The position numbers were made by a program, and so were the translations under genes. Positions 9,563-17,015 of a stretch of 17,325 nucleotides of DNA are shown piece after piece. Position 1 is the stretch's first letter, and the number at the start of each line of letters is the position of its first letter. Source of the DNA: Antrodiella citrinella. Its lineage: Eukaryota > Basidiomycota > Agaricomycetes > Polyporales > Steccherinaceae. Under the pieces are notes generated by a model. It made no database searches. It was not told the origin of the DNA and saw nothing but the letters and a program-made list of their open reading frames with translations. The stretch spans positions 1-17,325 of the forward strand of contig SGPM01000458.1 of assembly GCA_004802725.1 (NCBI GenBank). The letters are read 5' to 3'.

Positions 9563-9856
9563 CCTGCTATTCACATAGTATGTTCAACCAATCCGCTGTC
9601 GTGTGGCGCCAGTCACTGAGCGTCCAGTTAGGATGAATCTGGATGATATCTCCCGTTGGACCTTTGCTGCTCGAATTGTATCTATAGTCACCGGTGTCAG
9701 ATTTCCACACTGTATGTCCGGATTGTTGGATCGTCCGTGTTCGAAATTCATGCAAATCCATTCTTTGTTCTCAATTCGGAATCGACTCGAGTCACGCTGC
9801 GAGCGTCTACTTATCGGTTGTACGTGTTCTACCGTCTTGAGCTTTGATCGTCTTTC
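9563..9856. other. Spacer or uncertain upstream exons
   Basis: After the stop at 9562 there is no confident coding signal. A plus-strand frame from about 9656 to 9847 (with YRLYVFYRLEL near its end) lies in the same frame as the exon that follows but is separated from it by one TGA. It may hold an upstream exon of that gene, or the stop may be part of an intron. A minus-strand frame over 9567-9761 is probably chance. Confidence 0.35.
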
Positions 9857-10081
9857 CGTCCCTACTACGAGCTGCACTTTGAGGGTTCAATTCCAGAATT
9901 CATCGATCCTCGTGAATCACAGCCCTCCGAAGAGTTCGAACATACCGTAAAGGTGAACAACACGTTCCAACTATCCACGTGGCGTATTTACGTATGCCCA
10001 CAGATGGCAAGTGCAGATCCGACTGTGGCGCCTCCCAACATAGCTGTTTGCACTGACACCACGTACCATCGAGAACTATAA
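9857..10081 (+). CDS. Last two exons of an unrecognised gene
   Basis: An exon reading RPYYELHFEGSIPEFIDPRE and on to EEFEHTVK ends at 9952. A 51-bp intron (GTGAAC...CCACAG, 9953-10003) joins in phase 0 to a short final exon reading MASADPTVAPPN and ending TTYHREL-stop at 10079-10081. The main support is a decayed second copy at about 11690-12482, in which the same acceptor, the PPN and TTYHREL codons and the stop are kept while wobble positions differ. The exon composition (acidic, E/P-rich) is plausible for protein. The upstream part of the gene is not resolved. The stop lies only about 43 bp before the next ATG at 10125, so the two genes are very closely spaced, or could even belong to one transcription unit. 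Confidence 0.45.
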   Translation, partial: RPYYELHFEGSIPEFIDPRESQPSEEFEHTVKVNNTFQLSTWRIYVCPQMASADPTVAPPNIAVCTDTTYHREL

Positions 10082-10124
10082 CACGCCATTCTTAGATCTC
10101 AAGGACTATCGTATAAGAGACACG

Positions 10125-11414
10125 ATGCTCTCCAAGTTCAAACACATCCTTCATCGCGTATTCCACTCCAACATGTCTACATCTGAATCCGACTCCGCAT
10201 ATCCTCCGGGCCCACAGGTCGAGACTTCCGTCCTGCTGCCTCCCGCCAACACCACCATCGCAAAATATGCTCAACAACTCCTCAGACTCACCCTTCTTGA
10301 GGCTGCTGGTCTGAACCTCCACCCCGACGCATACCACTCCCAACACCAAGTCCTGAAAGTGTATCACTGCAAGTCAGGCGGTTCTGTCGAGCACGAATGG
10401 GTCGGTGTCCAGGTGCGGGATCCCTCGCAACCGAAGGAGCCCGTCTATCTCTGCTTTGACCGTGGCGTCAAACCTGGTGCTGGCCCTGACCCTCTCATCA
10501 AGGACGACAGGAAAGAGGTGAAGAAGGCCTTGGGCGCGAGCCCGGCACCTGCGGAGGGTTCTTTCGCCGCCGAAGCTGTGGCAACCGCCGTCGCGAATGC
10601 TGGTGTGACCGAAGATCGGCTGGTAGGGGCTGCCCAGGTTGACAGCGAGTTGGCCCAAGCCAAGCCAGTGCTGTACGCCCACCAGACCGGCGGGTCGAGT
10701 ATCTCCGTTTCCTCATTCAATTCCATATCATCCTCCGTCACCGCATTCATCCGCGCTCACGACTGTGCCAGGAAGCTCCCCGGCCCTCCCCCCGAGAATG
10801 AGGTCATGTTAGCGATGGACGTCACTTCGCTCAAACTCTCCCTCCTCCAGTTCACCTATATCGCATATTCTATCAATATGATGGACCCGATGTACTCGGT
10901 CCTCTATCATCAATGTTATTGGTTCGCCTCCATCCTTGTTACGCTTCTCTTCGAGAGCCTCGACATCGAGATCCAGAAACGGGTGCTGGAAGACAACAAG
11001 ACTGAGGCGGCGCGGCGGGCACTGATGAGAAACGACGGCGACATGGAGTATGTGGAGATTGGTCGCGCTGGACGTTTCTGGAAGATTCAAGTGGTGAAAC
11101 TGCGGAAAGCTGTCATTCGGGACGCCACGCGGTGGAGCCAGGAAACCTGGAATATGGCCGTACGGAAGGTGAGTACAAGTTTTGGATGTCTGATATCTTC
11201 AATTATAACTGACATTTCACTGTCTCAGATGAAAGAGGACTACGAGAGGACGACAAAGAAGGAGGCGGACTTGGCGGCGAAGAAGGAGGCGGACTTGGCG
11301 GAGGTGGCGGCGAAGAAGGAGGCGGACTTGGCGAAGATGGAAGCGGACTTTGCGAAGAGGAAAGCGGCCTTGGCGAAGTGGGAGGCAGACTTGGCGGCAG
11401 CGGCGCAGAAGTAG
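10125..11414 (+). CDS. Basidiomycete hypothetical protein with H...QCYWF motif and coiled-coil tail
   Basis: The unspliced frame is open throughout, but 11169-11228 is a 60-bp intron (GTGAGT...TCTCAG, phase 0). Because 60 is divisible by three and contains no stop, read-through would add 20 residues. The spliced protein has 409 residues. It contains VYHCK (His81) and EHEWVGVQV (His90), a variable Ala/Pro-rich linker, then YHQCYWFASILVTLLFESL (Cys264), and a C-terminal tail built from KKEADLA-like heptads. The order His...Cys with an aromatic after the Cys recalls permuted papain-like folds of the LRAT/NlpC type (NCEHF motif), but this is my inference and the function is unknown. A TATA-like GTATAAG lies only about 17 bp before the first ATG, so the next Met (residue 17) could be the true start. 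A partial paralogue follows at 12534. Confidence 0.75.
   Translation: MLSKFKHILHRVFHSNMSTSESDSAYPPGPQVETSVLLPPANTTIAKYAQQLLRLTLLEAAGLNLHPDAYHSQHQVLKVYHCKSGGSVEHEWVGVQVRDPSQPKEPVYLCFDRGVKPGAGPDPLIKDDRKEVKKALGASPAPAEGSFAAEAVATAVANAGVTEDRLVGAAQVDSELAQAKPVLYAHQTGGSSISVSSFNSISSSVTAFIRAHDCARKLPGPPPENEVMLAMDVTSLKLSLLQFTYIAYSINMMDPMYSVLYHQCYWFASILVTLLFESLDIEIQKRVLEDNKTEAARRALMRNDGDMEYVEIGRAGRFWKIQVVKLRKAVIRDATRWSQETWNMAVRKVSTSFGCLISSIITDISLSQMKEDYERTTKKEADLAAKKEADLAEVAAKKEADLAKMEADFAKRKAALAKWEADLAAAAQK
11256..11411 (+). repeat. In-frame minisatellite encoding KKEADLA heptads
   Basis: Units close to AAGAAGGAGGCGGACTTGGCG (21 bp, seven codons) recur with small changes, giving KKEADLA, KKEADLA, KMEADFA, KRKAALA and KWEADLA. 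Two copies are separated by a short extra piece (EVA). The seven-residue spacing puts Leu/Ala at fixed heptad positions, predicting an Ala/Leu-based coiled coil. The repeat lies wholly in exon 2 of the gene at 10125-11414 and should be prone to length change by replication slippage, keeping the frame. Confidence 0.8.
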
Positions 11415-11689
11415 AGTCCCCGGGACCCCGCATTCATTCTCCTCCAATTCGCGCATCTCATTTCAACCCATACCTCTGTTCAAGCAGCCCTTTGCTTCTC
11501 ATTCAAGCTTCTTGTTTCCGTATTATCTGTACTGACCTCGCGCTCGTTATTCACCGTTATGTGTTATCACTCTATCATTCTATACCACCCGTTATATACC
11601 ATGCTGTTCTGGCCAACGTTATCTTTGAATTCAGTACGCGAGCAAGTGCGACAGGGTACCGGTCGCAAACCGGTCGCGTCGGCGCGTGA
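11415..11689. other. 3' flank of the 409-residue gene
   Basis: After the stop the sequence becomes pyrimidine-rich (TCATTCAAGCTTC and similar) and then AT-rich, compatible with a 3' untranslated region. A short perfect palindrome, ACCGGTCGC...GCAAACCGGTCGCG-like, lies near 11660-11680. I see no further gene before the decayed duplicate begins at about 11690. Confidence 0.45.
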
Positions 11690-12482
11690 CAGCCTGAGAG
11701 TCTTCCGCTGACTGCAAACTTGGCGACGCAACCCTTTGAGATGGAAAATTCGGCATCGTGAGTCATCCAGCCTCTCGAACGAGTTCACTCTGAAGACATC
11801 GAACGTCTGGTAACAGAGGAAGGTACAGTTACTGTTTGCCTTGCGAATACTTATCCACGTGACTGATTTACTGTTGTGAACCAGTGTATACGCGAGCTGC
11901 TCAAGATCGTAACTACGTGACGTAGAATAGTTTGAGGCAGTCTTCGTAGTTCACGACTTATTCAGAGTTCTTACTTCACGATGCAAACGTATTCAGTCTT
12001 AGTTTGAGAGAGAGATAAGATTCGTGATAAGAAGCTATCAGAAGCCGCTGAACTCAAAATCACTGTAGAGAGCGAATCGTCCTACAGAAGAGTTGAGAAC
12101 GCGAGTCGCAATTAGGCGTGCGAGACTTAGAACGGCGAGATGAGTATCCGAATCACGGTAGTATTGAGTAGGCAAAAGGTAAGGTGTATTCCTTGAGTAT
12201 CTACTACAGCTTTATATAAGTGAGACGCAGTCGAGTGGATATGTGGCCATGACGTGTTATTAATTGCGAGACAAGGGTCTGTAGAGAGAACGAGTCATTA
12301 GGGAGTAGAAACAAAGGAACATATGTACGTGAAGGTGAAAGGGTGGAGCCGTGAAGAGTGAAAGGGAGAGTCTAATATGAGTGCGGTTACATAACATTTA
12401 CGTATTCCCACAGATCTGAGAAGTTGTGGTGCCTCCAAACATGACTTTTCGTACTTACACCACATATCATCGAGAACTATAA
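11690..12482 (+). pseudogene. Decayed duplicate of the 9857-10081 gene end, interrupted by an LTR
   Basis: The stretch 11735-11822 resembles the exon at 9857-9952 (both share TTTGAG, TCGTGA-TCA and a GAACGAGTTC/GAAGAGTTC block). Position 11823 begins a GTACAG donor, and the acceptor CCACAG ends at 12413. The last exon keeps PPN, TTYHREL and the TAA at 12480-12482, but has a TGA immediately after the acceptor and another in the upstream exon, so it cannot encode the protein. Removing the 525-bp LTR and one 5-bp duplication leaves an intron of about 61 bp, close to the 51 bp of the intact copy. It belongs to a tandem duplication that also includes the gene at 12534. Confidence 0.55.
11872..12396 (-). 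mobile_element. Solo LTR, family C, with TTTAC target-site duplication
   Basis: The element reads TGTTGTGAACC at its left end and GGTTACATAACA at its right end, good inverted termini of the LTR type. It is flanked by identical 5-bp duplications, TTTAC at 11867-11871 and 12397-12401. The unoccupied site survives in the tandem duplicate: near 9975-10003, cacgtgg-cgtaTTTACgtatgcccacag matches the sequence on both sides of this LTR. A TATATAAG lies at about 12214-12221; on the opposite strand a TTATATAAAG also fits, so the orientation given is tentative. No coding sequence is associated. Confidence 0.88.
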
Positions 12483-12533
12483 GTCTATTACACGCCAGTA
12501 ATAGGTCTCGAGGACAATCATATAAAAGAAACG

Positions 12534-12869
12534 ATGCTCCTCAAGTTCAAACACATCTCTCATCGCATGTTTCACTTCAACAGGGCTACATCCGACTCGG
12601 AGTTGACATATTATTATGTTCCTGCTATCACCACGATGATGCTGTACGCCTACACCTCCATTGCAGACTACGCTCACCTTCTCCTCGAACTCACTATGTT
12701 TCGGGCTGAGCGTCTGAAAATAGGCCGGCAGGATTGCTACGGCCAGCTCCCAGTCACCAACGTGTACCACTGCAAGACATACAGCACTTCCAAGCTCTGG
12801 CACGAATCAGTCGTCGTCGAAGTAGGTAATCCTACCAGAGGCGGGAAACCCTTCTACTTCTACATCCGC
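12534..12869 (+). pseudogene. Truncated paralogue of the 10125 gene
   Basis: The predicted start MLLKFKHISHRMFHFN matches MLSKFKHILHRVFHSN of the upstream gene. The YAHLLLELTM segment, the VYHCK motif and a HESVVVEVGNP segment align with YAQQLLRLTL, VYHCK and HEWVGVQVRDP. About 112 residues remain. The frame ends at once where repeat B begins (YFYIR then TGA, the TGA being the first three bases of the repeat), so the Cys-containing domain and the coiled-coil tail are gone. The upstream 130 bp, including a TATA-like CATATAAAAG just before the ATG, is also duplicated. Divergence between the copies is large enough that the duplication is not recent. Confidence 0.8.
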
Positions 12870-12933
12870 TGATGAGCCCCGATTCTCGCTGGTACCCGCG
12901 CTGATGAGCCCCGATTCTCGCTGGTACCCGCGC
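12870..12933. repeat. 32-bp tandem duplication at the end of repeat B
   Basis: The 32-bp unit beginning TGATGAGCCCCGATTCTCGC occurs twice head to tail, at 12870-12901 and 12902-12933, without visible change. The other copy of repeat B has this end once (5786-5817). The duplication starts exactly at the terminal TG, so it may reflect an aberrant integration or repair event, or an assembly error. Confidence 0.85.
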
Positions 12934-13653
12934 GCCGCTACTACGCACCTCCTAGCACCCGTCCTCCTCTACTTCAGCACCTCCGAAGGCTTCTCTCCCG
13001 CTACTTCGACTCGTACTCACACCCGAAGCTTCCGGCGATCGACCCGCGCATCACCCGCGAGGTCCGAAATCCCCGAACTCCTGTCCGCGCATCGTCCGGA
13101 GCCACGCGAGAGCTATACATCCACCTCCGATACCTCCTTTCACGCTCCCGTTCGTCTATCGTATCTCCCCTCGGACATNNTATCGTANTTTCCGGACCNT
13201 TNTNGTACCTTCTCGGACACTTTCGTTNNTCTNATTTCTTACTTCTCGACTCTTTCTCGTAGCTACCAATTAGATTAGTCCGTATCCTACTATAAGTNGG
13301 CGCACTATGTACATTAGAACAAGAAGAAGATCCCCCTCCCCTTTTCCCCCTTAATACCTGTGAGAGCGAAGACTTCACGAACCCTTGCGAACCGCGTGCA
13401 TATATTTCTATTGCGATCCCCTTTTTGCGTTCTTTGGTTATCCTGCGTTTACTGCGTTGCGTTGCGTTTCTAACAAGCCCCGAGTTTTACTGTGTTTACT
13501 ACTGCGTTCACCTTCTACTGCGACCCCATTGCTTTTACGACCCTCTCGACACCGTGTTTTCACCTCTGCTCGCTGTTCGATATACCGCTATCGTCCTGGC
13601 CGCCCTCCTTTATCTTCGCAATATCGCCCGCGGCCCCTATCGTCCATCAGTCC

Positions 13654-14415
13654 TGTTATATTCGTGCATACTTACCGCCCGACCCCTCCGAGCCCGGCCT
13701 CCGAGGTTCACCCGGACACCTCTGCGGTAGCGTCCGTTCTGACTTAGGAACGTTGAGCTCACGGGTTTTATGCCGTGATGATCTACTGAGCTTTCCCGTT
13801 GAGCTCACGTTTTCTTATCGGACATCCGGAGCTACTTCGGAGACCTCCGTGCTCCTCCTCATCCGGTATGTTTTACCCCTTGGACTCCTCCTTCCTTTAT
13901 TATCCCTTCCTCCGTCGTCCTCACCGAATGTTCATGTTTTCCTCATGTTCCGGTCAGTGACCTCCGGTCACAGTCCTTGCCCCCTACATGTTTCCGCTTA
14001 TCTACTATCTGCCTCCGATACGGACTTCGTCCATTCTCCGTAGGATACCCCGTTAGTATAAGTAGCTACGACAGGACTGTACCGTTTCTCCAGTTCGTAA
14101 ATTAACGTTTCTTCCATGTTCTCCTCTCGGGCCTCCGACCCTCTGTCATTACTTGAGCTCGACAGCACGTCACCCACCACTGTGTGGTGTTCGTGTACTC
14201 CGTCTCCGTCCAACCGTCGCCCCTCCTTTCGTCCCCGTCGTTCCGCCCTTCCCTCTCTCTTCCTTTGCTCCGGCATCCATCCGATCGTCTCCACTCCGCC
14301 TCCGGACTCCTCAACGGAGCCTCCGTACTCGTTGTCGGAGCCAGTCAGTAATGTCCGTAGTACCTCCGTCCTTTCATCCGTTCCCCCTCCGTAGCGTCTC
14401 CGCACGGACTTAACA
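13654..14415 (+). mobile_element. Nested LTR-like insertion (element E) inside repeat B
   Basis: This 762-bp block starts TGTTATATTCG and ends GGACTTAACA. It is flanked by AGTCC (13649-13653) and GGTCC (14416-14420), a 5-bp duplication with one mismatch. The left copy of repeat B has the uninterrupted sequence at the equivalent place (ggaccgatgg near 5071), which is an empty site. The block is very rich in the word CTCCG and its complement CGGAG, has a direct repeat CGTTGAGCTCACG (near 13751 and 13798), and has a TATAAGTA at about 14057. A 195-codon minus-strand frame crosses its right boundary and is therefore unlikely to be a gene. Confidence 0.75.
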
Positions 14416-14753
14416 GGTCCGGACACTCTCGGACCTATTTCTGTCTGCCTCGTACCTTCCGCGGACCCTCTCGATCGTGTTTTATCAGTCATACAGTCAC
14501 GACATATCCATTCCGCGCGGTCTAGTACTTCTCCGCAGGCCTCGTAGCTATTTCGGTACTTCGCCCGTGCGGTCTCGTAGGTCATCGGGCGTTGCGCGAG
14601 TCATCCCGTACTACACACGAACATCCCCGGACTACTCTACTCTATTCCTAGGTCCTCAGCCCACCCTTACGCCCTTACGTGGTGTCCTCCTCCTGGAGTA
14701 CCCCCATTGTTGGGTGTGTTACTTCTGCGTTCAGGAGCCCGTCTGGTGCATCA

Positions 14754-15985
14754 TCGGAGAGAACGAAACACGAGCACGCAAAGAAGGCACGAGACAAGGA
14801 GAAAGAGGCCGAGAAGTCGAGAAAGAGGTGAGTCTGAGCCCAACAATAGCGAAGATTTTATGAACTTACTTTGATATGTCACCGTTCACGTACAGCGCAA
14901 GTGCGGCATTGATGCGCAATTTCTTCGCACCACGCTCCGAGCAACCACCGCAACCTTTTGCGACCGCCTCTCCCAACAACTCGGTACTCGATGTGGATGA
15001 TTGCGCTGAAGAAGATGCACATGACAACTCGCAGCCCGAGTCCGAGTCAGCAGTGATCTTCACAGGGTATTCCTCAGATGAGGATTCGGAAGGGAATGAT
15101 GATGTTTCAGACAACAACGGCGGGGATGACGGTGGCAGGGATGACGACGGCGTGTACATTGAGGTGGTCGATGAAGACGATAGCGAGGGAGGAGATCCGA
15201 GTCCTGGGCGGTCCAACCCGTCGGCCGTGGACAATTTTCGGCTATCGCACTCACAGCTTCCAACCCCTCGAGTGCGATCTGCCAGTGACAAGTCAGCTGC
15301 AGAGAGCACATGTGACAACTTAAATGTAGTCACTGTACCGTTGTTGTCTGCTGGCAGTCTGCAAGCATCTGCATGCGAGCCTTTGCGGGTGCGTTCCACG
15401 GCACCACCACTAAAACGGCAGCGACTCGAGATCCCTTACCGTGAAGCTCGTAAACGCAAGCAGGAGGAGAGACGAAAAGAGCTTACCACTGCTTTGGATA
15501 TGATGGAAAGGCTGATCAAGTCGAAGAAGACTGAATTCGATGCCGGGGCCAATGGAGTTCAGGCACGTCGCGCGAGATGTATTCAAAGTCATCTGCACAC
15601 GGTTCTTCATAACGGCCGTGATTCCAAGGAGGCATCAGAACGTGCTGCAGAGAGCAACGGACTTGCACGCAAGTGGGGTGAAAGGATGGTTCGACAATGG
15701 GTCCGCGAGTGGGTGAATAAACGCGAGCTGCCGAATTCACTTCGTGGCAAACATCCGAAGATGTTTTCACTCCTTGACGATCCTGTCATACGGGCCGAAA
15801 TGCGATCGTTCATTCGCTCGAACAAATGGTGCATGGATCCTGCAAAGCTGGCGGAGTTTTCAGCAGAAAAAATGGTGCCTGATGCTGCGAAAAAGTACCT
15901 TCACCACATCGTTGACAAGGAGATTCCAAACGGTCTCAAGAAATACCTGGAGCTTGAGCTCTTCCCGCACGTTGTCTTGCTTTGA
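14754..15985 (+). pseudogene. N-terminal half of a basidiomycete DDE-type transposase
   Basis: Exon pieces 14754-14827 and 14896-15985 join across a 68-bp intron (GTGAGT...TACAG). They give a Lys-rich start (HAKKARDKEKEAEKSRK), SAALMRNFFAPR, a long acidic Ser/Asp stretch with an NLS-like KRQR, then a conserved block: KSKKTEFDAGANGVQARRAR, IQSHLHTVLHNGR, EASERAAESNG and SLRGKHPKMFSLL, ending KKYLELELFPHVVLL. From familiarity with basidiomycete genomes, this matches the N-terminal region of repeated transposases in which ELELFP is followed by a helix-turn-helix and a DDE catalytic domain. Both are absent. The 5' end is cut at repeat B, and the 3' end stops at repeat A (15969), so no catalytic activity is expected. 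Confidence 0.75.
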
Positions 15986-16171
15986 GAGGATGTTGAATAG
16001 TATAAACTCAAAAAGAGCTTATGCAGAACAAGAATGTATGGTCAAGAAAGTTCTAACTTCAGTTGAAGTAGAAGTCTTCCTGATCAAAGAAAATAAAACA
16101 AGGGGGAGGTAGAAATGAACTGAAGCTTTTGAATGAGTTTGAGAAAAAGAAAGGAATTCGACAATCCTCCA
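15969..16171 (+). repeat. Right arm of the ~205-bp inverted repeat (repeat A)
   Basis: Reverse complement of 1-206 with about 95% identity. On this strand it reads GCTTTGAGAGGA|TGTTGAATAG (TG at 15991) and ends ATCCTCCA at 16171; similarity cannot be followed further because the window begins at the left repeat end. A second purine tract, AAGGGGGAGG, lies within it near 16100-16110. The transposase frame runs into the repeat and stops at 15985. With its partner it brackets 16.2 kb. Confidence 0.85.
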
Positions 16172-16294
16172 AATTATACAGTGCTTGGTGGAGCGTGTCT
16201 TTAGTCGACCAGAGGCACAGTTGAGTTCGGTACTCGCGGTAGAAGCGTTGACGGTTAGAACCCAAAGGTCACTAGGTTGTTATATCCACTCTTT
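16172..16294. other. Spacer right of repeat A
   Basis: This stretch reads aattatacagtgcttggtgg and onward. No tRNA primer-binding site could be recognised just after repeat A, which weakens the idea that repeat A is a 5' LTR here. A short GGTTAGAACC palindrome lies at about 16250-16260. I see no gene. Confidence 0.4.
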
Positions 16295-16884
16295 GGATTC
16301 CTAGCGAAGTCTTCTTCGGCAATCCTAAGTTCCTTCAATGAACTTCTAATCCTCCTAGTACTCTCGTAGTACCTCTCCTAGTATGGCAAAAGGCAAATTG
16401 AAAGGCGCTACATTTAGCCCTAACAATTCCTATACAAAGGATGTATAGCAGCTTTTCCTTAAGCTCTATATGATCCTTAAGATTCTCGAATGGTCCTAGT
16501 CTTGATCCTCTTGATCCTGATGATCCTGTGCGAAGGGTTCTATAGCAGCGTTATGTAGCTCTATAGGATCCTTATGATTCTCGAATGGGGAAGTGTCAAT
16601 AGCGACTTCTCGGTAAGTCCTATCAAGTCACTTCAAACGGCGTTTGAGTTAATAGCGGCCTTTCGTAAGCCCTATTAGACTCCTGGTAGTGTCAATAGCG
16701 ACTTCTCAGTAAGTCCTATTGAGTCACTACAAAACTCCTGGTAGTGTCAATAGCGACTACTCTTAGTCCTATTGGATCACTACAAACGGCGGAGTAGAGC
16801 TGATAGTAACTTCGTCAAGTTCTATCCAGTCTCTGATCCTAGGAAGATAATAGCGACTTCGTCAAGTCCTATTAGTCTCCTTCC
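16295..16884. repeat. Array of about ten imperfect hairpins with co-varying stems
   Basis: Successive imperfect palindromes occur at 16295-16325, 16396-16428, 16439-16476, 16535-16571, 16590-16634, 16646-16682, 16686-16730, 16741-16783, 16791-16839 and 16842-16884. Most share one plan: an outer stem, a small internal loop, an ATAG/CTAT stem, an unpaired C on the 5' side, an inner stem such as GACTT/AAGTC, and a 4-8 base loop. Stem sequences differ between units but stay paired: outer GAAGTG/CACTTC, GTAGTG/CACTAC, GGAAG/CTTCC; inner GACTA/TAGTC, AACTT/AAGTT, AGCTT/AAGCT. The last six units begin about 40-56 bp apart. No protein-coding frame explains the array. The identity of the host element is unknown. 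Confidence 0.85.
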
Positions 16885-17015
16885 AATCGGCTTTGTGATG
16901 GGTAAAAGGGAGCCTTATATTCGCTTGTACTCGGTTACAAGGGAATTGCTCAGGCCTTTGAATCCGATCACCGGCGGAACTGATCTCGGTAAGAAGTCCT
17001 AGTTAAAGGCTCCTT

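Larger units (their letters stand above)
12870..14753 (-). mobile_element. Repeat B, right copy (inverted), with a nested insertion
   Basis: Read on the minus strand it starts TGATGCACCAGACGGGCTCC (ending at 14753) and finishes GGGGCTCATCA at 12870. It matches 4722-5817 along its length except for the nested element at 13654-14415 and the 32-bp end duplication. Without those two additions it would be about 1.09 kb, the same size as the left copy. It lies between a truncated host paralogue on the left and a truncated transposase on the right, and the flanks (tccgc and tcgga) do not form a duplication. Clusters of ambiguous bases occur at 13179-13234 and near 13298. Open frames inside are not convincing genes. 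Confidence 0.75.

Noticed and set aside
11203..11461. Minus-strand Ser/Pro-rich frames opposite the coiled-coil tail
   Set aside because: They are the antisense reading of the KKEADLA minisatellite; the plus-strand gene explains the sequence.
13998..14585. A 195-codon minus-strand frame rich in Arg, Gly and Glu
   Set aside because: It crosses the right boundary of the nested element E into repeat B, so it is a chance fusion of two repeats; no domain is visible.
16172..16290. A retroelement primer-binding site or tRNA after repeat A
   Set aside because: No stretch complementary to a tRNA 3' end with TGG starts near 16172, and the GGTTAGAACC word lacks the rest of a cloverleaf.
16295..16884. 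A CRISPR array as an explanation for the spaced palindromes
   Set aside because: The repeated part is itself variable and pairs internally, there are no constant direct repeats with unique spacers, and the setting is eukaryotic.
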